A stretch of 64,000 bases of DNA from Plectosphaerella cucumerina (taxonomy: Eukaryota > Ascomycota > Sordariomycetes > Glomerellales > Plectosphaerellaceae). The position numbers were made by a program, and so were the translations under genes. The notes beneath the pieces were generated by a model. The model was given only the letters and a program-made list of their open reading frames with translations. It was not told where the DNA came from and did not search any database. The stretch is from the NCBI GenBank assembly GCA_020746995.1, contig JAGPXD010000003.1, positions 4,960,001 through 5,024,000 of the forward strand, given 5' to 3'. This document shows, in pieces, positions 56,644 through 64,000 of the stretch (the first letter of the stretch is position 1; the number at the start of each line of letters is the position of its first letter).

Positions 56644-58652
56644 ATGACTTCGAGGTCATCCAGCACAATGGCCGACGAGGGTCTCGCCGAACACTACCAG
56701 GTCCTCGAGGAATTGGGCCGGGGAAGCTTCGGAGTGGTGTACAAGGCCATTGAGAAGGCCACTGGCGAGACTGTCGCCATCAAACATGTAAGTCGCCCAG
56801 ACATGCAAAACTTCCGAAAACTCCAAACTGACCGCCCGTCCGTCCAGATCGATCTCGAATCCAGCGAGGATGACATTCAAGAGATCCAAGGAGAAATCGC
56901 CGTGCTGAGCACGTGCGCCAGCTCGTTCGTCACACAATACAAAGGCAGCTTCCTTAGAGGACACAAGCTCTGGATCATCATGGAGTACCTCGGCGGAGGT
57001 TCATGCCTGGACTTGGTACGTCCCCTAAACCCTATGCCCTGCTGATGACATCCCCTAACGCACATGACTTCTAGCTGAAACCCGACAACTTCCCCGAAGC
57101 CCACATTGCCATCATCTGTCGGGAGCTCCTCCGTGGCCTCGAATACCTGCACTCCGAGGGCAAGATCCACCGCGACATCAAGGCCGCCAACGTTCTCCTT
57201 TCCGAGACGGGCAAGGTCAAGCTGGCAGACTTTGGTGTGGCCGCCCAGCTCACCAACATCAAGTCCCAGCGTAACACCTTCGTCGGCACGCCGTTCTGGA
57301 TGGCACCAGAAGTCATTCAGCAGGACGGATATGGCTTCAAGGCTGACATCTGGTCCCTCGGTATCACTGCGATGGAGCTGGCCAACGGAGAGCCACCCCT
57401 GGCACACATCCACCCGATGAAGGTGCTCTTCCACATTCCCAAGAACACACCCCCGCGACTGGAGGGCAACTTCAGCCGGGACTTCAGGGACTTTGTCGCC
57501 CAGTGCCTGGTCAAGGACGTCGACAAGCGCGCCTCCGCCAAGGACCTCCTGCGTCACCGCTTCATCCGGTCAGCTGGCAAGGTCGAGGCTCTGCAGGAGC
57601 TCATCCAGAGGAGGCAGATGTGGGACGTGAACCAGGAGCGCAAATCCCACCCCGTCTTCTACCAGGAAACCCTCAACACCATCTCACCCAAGGACGAGAC
57701 AGACGAATGGGTCTTTGACACTGTCAAGTCTGTCGCTCCCAGGCGGCCCACCATTAAGTCTCGGAAGCGGTCGTCCATGCTGTCCGCCGAGGAGGCCATG
57801 CGCAAGCTGGATCTCAAGGATGCACCCCTTGGACCGTCCTCGCCCGCTCCCCAGACCATGCGCAGGACCACCGTCCGCCGCCAGACCTCTGTCTCGTACG
57901 CCCAGTCGCAGTCCAATGGCTCGCCAAAATCGACTGTGGCAAGGCGTCCGCTGCAGCCCGACATGTCCTACGGCAACTCCGGTTCGACTATGCGTCTTTT
58001 CCGCCGTGTGCCCTCGGACAGCTCGACGTCTGGCCAGTTCAACGGCGCTGAGTTCCCTATCAATGATGAGAACCGCCCGCCCTCGGTGGCGCCTCCGGCT
58101 GAGCCAACTAGCAAGGAAGGACTCCTGGGCCGCCGTCTCTTCAACAAGGCCGTGGACCCCACAATGACCGAGCTTCACGCCCAGACCTCGGGTCACCAGA
58201 AGCGCGAGGCCCTGGCCAAGCTCAACGACGCCTTCGCGACCCTCGATGCCGTCGATCCAGAGGGTGCCTATCACCTGCTCCGCAACCTCATGTCCGCCGT
58301 GTCCCAGGACTCCAAGCTGAGCAACGCCTTCCTGCCTCAGCAATCCATCAAGATGACCCCGTCGGAGGGCACGCCGCAGGGCACCGTCATCATAAAGCGA
58401 GACGCCACACCTGCCGCTGTCAGCCCGACCAAGCTGGTCATGGCCTCGAACAATCCCCATCTCAAGAGCCACCGGCGTCGTAACAGCGACTGGGCCGTGC
58501 CCGATCAGGCGCGCGAGGCGGAGAAGGCGGTCCTCGACGCCAAGTTCCCCGGAGGCGAGGCCCGCCCTGGCATGGAGCACTGCAAGCAGCTGTCGGATGT
58601 GCTCTACGACCGCTGGGTTCATGGCCTCAAGCGCCGCTGGCCCGCCGTGTAA
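56644..58652 (+). CDS. Ste20-family germinal-centre kinase III (SID1/MST1-like)
   Basis: Three exons, 56644-56787, 56848-57015 and 57075-58652, give 629 residues. The kinase domain is N-terminal and complete: GRGSFG loop at 25-30, Lys47 in VAIKH, catalytic HRDIKAANVLL with Asp138, DFG at 156-158 and the Ste20 signature GTPFWMAPEVIQQ. The segment IDLESSEDDIQEIQGEI and the C-terminal LSDVLYDRWVHGLKRRW resemble S. pombe Sid1, part of the septation initiation network; Neurospora has two such kinases, SID-1 and MST-1, and I cannot tell which this is. The linker is Ser/Arg-rich. An ATG at 56668 (MADEG) is an alternative start and may be the true one. It diverges from CYK3. Confidence 0.93.
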
Positions 58653-59177
58653 GGAGTGGACATGACTACAAAAATTGTACGATGAGCTCTGGCGCAGAGT
58701 GCATTTCGGCTGCATTGGATGGCGCCTGTTGGTTTCGCCTGCTCCCGTTCTTGCTTTGCTTGGGATCGGGCTTACGAAACTCAGCATATCGACGGAGTAA
58801 CGAGCACCATGTGTCACGAGCCGTCTCTGGCCGCAGAATTCTGGGCCACTCTTGGGTTCTGGTGACGTCCGAATGGCAGCTTGTTGCCTCTGGATTCTGC
58901 AATGGGCAACGGCCGGTCAAGAACCCGGTAGTTGGCCCGTGTTTGCTTCATTTTCTTTTCTTTACTGTTTCACTGGTAACAACACTTGGGTCGGATGGTC
59001 AACGGGGATTTGGTTTTGCGGTGGCGTTCTGGCGTAATGGTCAATTGATACCTCAAAGGTCAAGCACGGGTGGCGATGGACGGCGACGGCAGTGTAGGTA
59101 GATAGAATGAAGAAGAAAGCAACCGCTTCTTTTTGCAGCTATTTGGTCCTCCTCGTGATCGTGATGACATGCAAGCT
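58653..59177. other. Convergent 3' region, kinase / RAI1
   Basis: 525 bp between two stops; nothing recognised besides presumed 3' UTRs. Confidence 0.7.
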
Positions 59178-60757
59178 CTACTCGGCCCTCGGCGGCGGCG
59201 GCGGTCCCAGGGATAGCTTGATCCGCCAGTTGATGAACTCGTCTGTGAGGATGTCTCCGTGGCCGGCCTCCTCGACTCTGAACACCTCGATGTGAGGCGC
59301 GCCGGGTTTCCGGCGTATCCTCCACACGCCATCGTCGTTGATGGTGCCTCTGAGCCCTGTGCGTGATCGTCAGAACGTATATTCATACAACCGAGCGGGG
59401 GCAACTCACACTCGAGAAAGTCGGCACCGAAATTGATGCACATATCGCCGTTCCACGCGGGCCGCTCCTGACGGGCAATGGTGTCGGGAATGGTGGCCGT
59501 CTCGATCTCCTCGAGGGAGGAGAGGATGCCGTGCTGGGTGCGGAAGCCGACGATGATCTTGGGCACGCCGAGGAGGAAGGACTGGAGCCAGAACTTGAGG
59601 AGCTTGCGGTGGAAGTTTTCCACGTCGCGGTGGTTGCCGGGCCGGATCTCGGCTGATGTCTTGAGCTCGACCCAGTTGATGGGGGTGCCTGGCTGCGAGG
59701 GCTTGGAATCCCAGACTGAATGTGTGGTCAGTTTTGGATGTTTGCTGTGGTCAGGGAGGATGGGGACGTACTGGCGTCTACTTCGCCTCCGATGCAGATT
59801 GTGGTTGCGCTGATTCCTGTCCGTACGACGGAGCAGTATTGGGGTTTGTTGTTGACCACTTCGGTCTCTCTGCCCTCGATGTAGGCTCTGGAGGTTTCGC
59901 CCCATGGTTTGGGAAGGGTTGCCAGGGTCTCGAACTTGTAGCCTGCGGGAGGGTGAGTTCACATTGAATCATTAGGGAGCATGGAGAGATACGCACCCCA
60001 GTATTGCATGACCTCTTGGCTGTGCGGGCCTCGTCTCTGCTGGGAGGCTTGTTCCCGCCTAGATCTCTCCTTGTATTCGTGGTTCTCCTCGATGAAGCTG
60101 CGGTGGATTAGGCCCTAGTCAGGGGGATGAGGACGACGAAGGCAATGACTTACATGCAACCCTTCACAAAGGCTGGGGTCAGCAATGTCTAATGGAGGGG
60201 AAGGATGGCCGGCGCACTTGGTACAGCGTAGCATTCATCTCGAAGCTTGAGCGAGAACAGTCGATTAGAACATGCCTGAGTTTTCATGCGGCCTTGGCGT
60301 CAACTCACCCGTCTCGATCGTCAAACGGGGTAGCCAGAAGCTGCAGACAAGTCAGTAAAGAGTAGACTTCCCTGTATGCAGACAGACCTTGGTCATCATG
60401 CCGCGCCAGGTGACGATGTTGGCGTCAATCTTGGCGCCCGTCTTCTCCTCATGGTCCTTGATAGTTTTCAGCAAGGCGTCGAGGTGCTCTGCTTTCGAGT
60501 CATCATGCTTGATGAAGGTGTTGAAGCCCTGTGAGAGGTCTGCGCCGAGAGTCGGATTGTAGTAGTATCTCATGGACGAGTCTCCCAGATGGAACTCGTG
60601 GTTATCGTCGTATGAGAAGCAGGCGAACTCCTGAAATTGGGTTAGGGGGCTGATCATCGGAGTTTGGAGATGATTAGGGCCTGACCTTGGGACGCTTGAC
60701 GGGCTGGCTGGCCGCATAGAAGCGGCCGATGGGATGGATTGAGAATTGTTCTGACAT
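59178..60757 (-). CDS. RAI1: Rai1/DXO-family RNA 5'-end decapping nuclease
   Basis: Nine exons: 60686-60757, 60388-60630, 60309-60340, 60218-60245, 60154-60161, 59997-60097, 59772-59942, 59410-59715, 59178-59356. They give 379 residues. Rai1 stabilises the 5'-3' exonuclease Rat1 in the nucleus and removes defective caps and 5' triphosphates from RNA. The family is clear from RYYYNPTLGADLSQGF, TWRGMMTKLLATPFDDRDGFEMNATLYQG, IFIEENHEYK, the metal-binding GGEVDA (Glu215, Asp217), VELKT (Glu235, Lys237), KLLKFWLQSFLLGVPKIIVGFR and DGVWRIRR. The exon of only 8 nt (60154-60161) is required to read NATLYQGCIFIEENHE; without it the frame breaks. All catalytic positions I can identify are present. Confidence 0.95.
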
Positions 60758-61555
60758 GCTTGATCTCGGTGAAGCATGGGAACGCTCAGGTATCGGGCAG
60801 CGGGTTGTGTTAGTGGTGTTCAGTGATCAAGTTTGGAGGTTGGGTGGCATTGGCGGATGTTCATTTATTTACTAGTGTACTTGCCACTTTCTGGATTTCT
60901 GCCTCATAATCCAGTTTTTGTTGCATGAGAGTCAGGTTCGATAAAGCGGCGGGAATACCCTCAACTCGTGGCAAACGGCGGCAAGCCAAAGATACTCTCG
61001 GCGTATTGCTGCGGCAGACAGAGAGAAATCACATGAGACATTGTATTCTGAGAATCTATTCTCAGGTTCTCGAGGAGTGGACTACATGATGGGATGAAGG
61101 TGAGGTGTACCTGGAATGGGCGCTGTACTTGGTTAGACTCCCCATTTTTCCAGGTACCACAGCCCAACTCCGCGCTGAAGTGCCCCGGACGTTCAGACGC
61201 GGGACACACAGCACCCGTCGACATCCCGCCGTCTGCACGGAAAGTGGATCGTGGACTCGAGGCGGCACGTCTCCAAGGCCCGTGCCAGTTGTCGACTTCC
61301 ACCCTCCCACCCAGCATCTACAGCCAACCTCTCTCTCCCGCTTTGCCGACCAGGGACACAAGCTGACACGTGCCTTTCCGGTCTGGACACGCCTTTGACC
61401 CGATCTTGACTGGGCGACCGACTTTCCCCCATTGCCGACAGCACTGCGGACCCCCGACACCTCTTACTCCGACCGCCCGCGCGACCCTCGACATGCGACA
61501 GCAAGAGCCGGAAACACCATAAGCCCTGCGCACTCCGCCGAGCACATCCTTCGCC
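60758..61555. promoter_or_regulatory. Divergent region RAI1 / SEC8
   Basis: 798 bp between outward-facing starts. Short open frames only; no site recognised. Confidence 0.6.
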
Positions 61556-64000
61556 ATGTCCAACAGGTACGCGGGCTCGTACCGCAACGGCAATGGCTAC
61601 GGCAACTTCGGGGCCCCGCCCCCCCAACAGCAGCAACAGCAGCAGTACCAACAACAGCAGCAGCAACAGCCCGAGGACTATGACCCGTACGGCGATACCT
61701 ACGGGGGCTCGTCGAACCGCTATGCGCCTCAACCTGCGCCCAGGTCGCGCTCCCGAAGACCACCCTCTGCTGGACGAAACGGCCCGCCACCCGTCCAGCG
61801 CGAACGATACCCCCAACAAGAGTCCAACGCCGAACGTCAGATCACACAGGTCCTCGAGCACATCAAGGACGAATGGCCATCCATGTGCCAGACCGACTGC
61901 ATACCCGTCCAGCTCGCCCTCCAGCTCCTCGACAACAGCTCCGTAGGCCGCGCCCACGAGTACCAGAAGTTCCGCGAAACCCACGACTACCTCCAAGAGT
62001 CCCTCAAGGGCATCGTCCACGAGCACCACCAGGGCTTCAACAGCTCCATCGGAACCTTCCATAAGATCCAGGGCAGCATACAGGCTTCCCAGAAGAGGGT
62101 GCGCGCCCTCAAGGACTCCCTGGCCTCCTCAAAGACGAGCCTCTGCACTACCGACGGCGAGCTTAAGAAGCTCTCCGCCACGTCACAGGCTTACGATGAG
62201 CTCCTGACTACACTCAATGAGATTGACGAGTTGCGCCTCGTTCCTGATCAGCTGGAGGCGCGTATCTCTGGGAAACGCTTCTTGAGCGCTGTCGATGTCC
62301 TGCAGAGCGCCCTGCGGAAACTTCGCAAGCCAGAGCTGGACGATCTCGGCGCCCTGAGCGACCTGCGGAGCTACCTGGCCAACCAAGACACTGCTTTGAT
62401 GGACATTCTTGTCGAGGAACTGCACGAGCATCTCTACCTCAAGTCGCCCTACTGTCAGGAGAGATGGCAAAGTCTCGCCAAGAACCAGGGCGCCACAAAC
62501 GACAACTACACGGACGCTGCCGCCATCGAGCCGTTCCACGCCTGCCTCGAGGTTATCGACTTTGAAGATGGCGTTGCCGAAGACCCCTCCAAGAACCCAG
62601 AAGCAAACACCTTTACCTACATCGGTCTTGTCGTTGAGGCCCTGAACAAGCTCGGAAAGCTGGAGACTGCGGTCGACATTCTGAAGCAGAGAATGCCGGT
62701 CGAGCTCTTCACCACCGTCAACGAGACCATCAACGAGGTCGACCAACGCCATCCCATCTCGCTGAGAGGCGGCTCATCCAACTCAGAGGGCTTGCACATC
62801 TACGGGACTCGCGAGACCCAGATGAGGGCCGACGTCATCTATGACCTCCTGTGGACGCTCTTCGGCAAGTTCGAGGCCATCGCAGAAGGCCACCGCGTGT
62901 TCCACGAATCCATCAAGGCACTCATTCGCCGTGAGGGCGCGGGTAACAACACAGCACTCCTCGGCAGCTTCAAGGAGCTGTGGAATCTGTACCAGAACGA
63001 GATCCGCTCCCTCCTTCACAACTATGTCACGACCGACGCCGACATTTATCAGTTTAGCTCCTCTCCCAAGACCGGCGCCACCAAGAGGGACTTGGGCAGG
63101 GAAAATCTATTCAAGTTCTCCGAGGCTGACCCCAAGTCAGTCGACATGGTGACCGAGTACGAGGCGCTAGACAGCATCATTCGTGCCGCCGTGCCAGGCC
63201 TGACAGAGACGTCCCGAAAGGGTGGTGCCGATAAGAAGGGCGCCAACCGGGCGACTTTGGACGGGAGCTTCGCCCGCAAGAGCGCGGCTGCGGCGTACGA
63301 GGCGAAGAGCGCCGGCGCGCACAAGTCTCTGGTCGAGCCGAGCGTCTTCAACATGAGCCTGCTGCTTCCGCCGACGCTGGTGTTCCTGCAGCGCCTCCGG
63401 AGCATCGTCCCGCCGGGCTCGGATCTTGCGACGAGCACTTTGACGTCGTTCCTGGATAACTTCCTGGTCAACGTCTTCCAGCCTCAGCTCGATGAGACCC
63501 TGGCCAAGCTCAGTGACACCATCTTTGGCGAGACGGACACCTTTGCGGAGGACCAGAGCTGGGAGCTTGTGGCCAGGAAGCCCATATTCAAGGGCACCAC
63601 TGCCTTCTTCACCGTCATCACGGCCTTTTGCAAGATGCTCACGACTATCCCTCCTGACCAGGCCCTGAGCTCCCTCATCATCACACAGATGATGAGGTTC
63701 TACGACAGGTGCTTCGGATGGTACAAGGCGCTCGTCACCAAAGCCCAGGAGCAGGCCACGGATCCCCAGACCCTGCGCCGGTCTGCGACGTTGGCGCTCG
63801 AGCCCGGCGAGATCAGTAATACGATCAAGGCACTGTGGGCGGCAGCCGAGTCGGGCGACGATGGTCCGTCCAAGAGCGAGATTGATCTCCTCATTGCGCA
63901 AACAGACGAGAAGTCCTTGCAGCCGGGCGATATCATCCAAGACAAAGACACCATCTCGTCATTATGTCTCCTGTACACGAGCATGAAGTGGCTCTGCGTC
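61556..64000 (+). CDS. SEC8: Exocyst complex subunit Sec8 (N-terminal 815 residues, runs off right edge)
   Basis: Open without intron for exactly 815 codons from the ATG at 61556 to the window end; full fungal Sec8 is about 1000-1100 residues. Sec8 (EXOC4) helps tether secretory vesicles to the plasma membrane at growth sites. Residues 1-90 are disordered with a polyglutamine stretch interrupted by Tyr and Pro (about 23-40). The Sec8 N-terminal helical domain follows: QVLEHIKDEWPSMCQTDCIPVQLALQLLD, coiled-coil HHQGFNSSIGTFHKIQGSIQ, then ELRLVPDQLEARISGKRFLSAVDVL and LDDLGALSDLRSYLANQD. The C-terminal helical bundles continue with TLVFLQRLRSIVPPG and DNFLVNVFQPQLDETL. Very confident; the end is missing only because of the window edge. 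Confidence 0.96.
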   Translation, partial: MSNRYAGSYRNGNGYGNFGAPPPQQQQQQQYQQQQQQQPEDYDPYGDTYGGSSNRYAPQPAPRSRSRRPPSAGRNGPPPVQRERYPQQESNAERQITQVLEHIKDEWPSMCQTDCIPVQLALQLLDNSSVGRAHEYQKFRETHDYLQESLKGIVHEHHQGFNSSIGTFHKIQGSIQASQKRVRALKDSLASSKTSLCTTDGELKKLSATSQAYDELLTTLNEIDELRLVPDQLEARISGKRFLSAVDVLQSALRKLRKPELDDLGALSDLRSYLANQDTALMDILVEELHEHLYLKSPYCQERWQSLAKNQGATNDNYTDAAAIEPFHACLEVIDFEDGVAEDPSKNPEANTFTYIGLVVEALNKLGKLETAVDILKQRMPVELFTTVNETINEVDQRHPISLRGGSSNSEGLHIYGTRETQMRADVIYDLLWTLFGKFEAIAEGHRVFHESIKALIRREGAGNNTALLGSFKELWNLYQNEIRSLLHNYVTTDADIYQFSSSPKTGATKRDLGRENLFKFSEADPKSVDMVTEYEALDSIIRAAVPGLTETSRKGGADKKGANRATLDGSFARKSAAAAYEAKSAGAHKSLVEPSVFNMSLLLPPTLVFLQRLRSIVPPGSDLATSTLTSFLDNFLVNVFQPQLDETLAKLSDTIFGETDTFAEDQSWELVARKPIFKGTTAFFTVITAFCKMLTTIPPDQALSSLIITQMMRFYDRCFGWYKALVTKAQEQATDPQTLRRSATLALEPGEISNTIKALWAAAESGDDGPSKSEIDLLIAQTDEKSLQPGDIIQDKDTISSLCLLYTSMKWLCV

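Overview
The window is nuclear DNA of a filamentous ascomycete. The evidence is GC-rich coding sequence, many short GT-AG introns (about 55-110 bp) with GTAAGT/GTATGT donors, a 375-residue actin whose first exon is 7 nt, pyrimidine-rich leaders, and fungal-type PET127, CYK3, RAI1 and AZF1-like genes. The overall style fits a Sordariomycete (Colletotrichum/Verticillium-like), but I cannot name a species from sequence alone. I see no transposon, RIP-type AT-rich tract, CRISPR array or bacterial-type operon.

Layout. 1-5 kb: PET127 (minus, runs off the left edge) diverges from the mitochondrial release-factor methyltransferase MTQ1, which converges on the FAD/folate carrier FLX1. 5-17.1 kb: about 12 kb with no convincing gene, upstream of a four-finger C2H2 regulator of the AZF1 type (17.3-18.7 kb), followed by another 3.4 kb without a gene. 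22-29.6 kb: URM1 and ELP2 diverge from one short promoter; then come a small serine palmitoyltransferase subunit, a mitochondrial GGQ ribosome-rescue protein and actin. 31.9-46.9 kb: FES1 (with a textbook heat-shock element), mitochondrial ribosomal protein MRPL7, an epoxide hydrolase, a deubiquitinase ending in a CaaX box, a PFK-2-type enzyme whose phosphatase site is broken, a Gfd2/YDR514C-like exonuclease and TOM40. 47.7-64 kb: tRNA-Gly(CCC), GET4, an unrecognised small protein, the cytokinesis protein CYK3, a Ste20/GCK-III kinase, the RNA 5'-end nuclease RAI1 and the exocyst subunit SEC8 (runs off the right edge).

How the genes relate. Six of the 20 protein genes are mitochondrial (PET127, MTQ1, FLX1, the GGQ factor, MRPL7, TOM40), and two of these revolve around GGQ peptide release. 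URM1 and ELP2 supply the two separate halves of the mcm5s2U34 wobble modification and are transcribed from a shared 368-bp region. CYK3, a SID1/MST1-like kinase, SEC8 and actin all serve septation, polarity or secretion. Most genes alternate in divergent/convergent pairs.

I did not find a convincing new multi-gene system. The most notable observations are the URM1/ELP2 pair, the CaaX-tailed deubiquitinase, an 8-nt microexon in RAI1, a small SPT subunit whose only intron is in frame and stop-free, the catalytically altered PFK-2/FBPase-2, and the very large gene-free territory around the AZF1-like gene. Exon limits were worked out by eye from splice consensus, frame and family conservation; transcript data are not available here.
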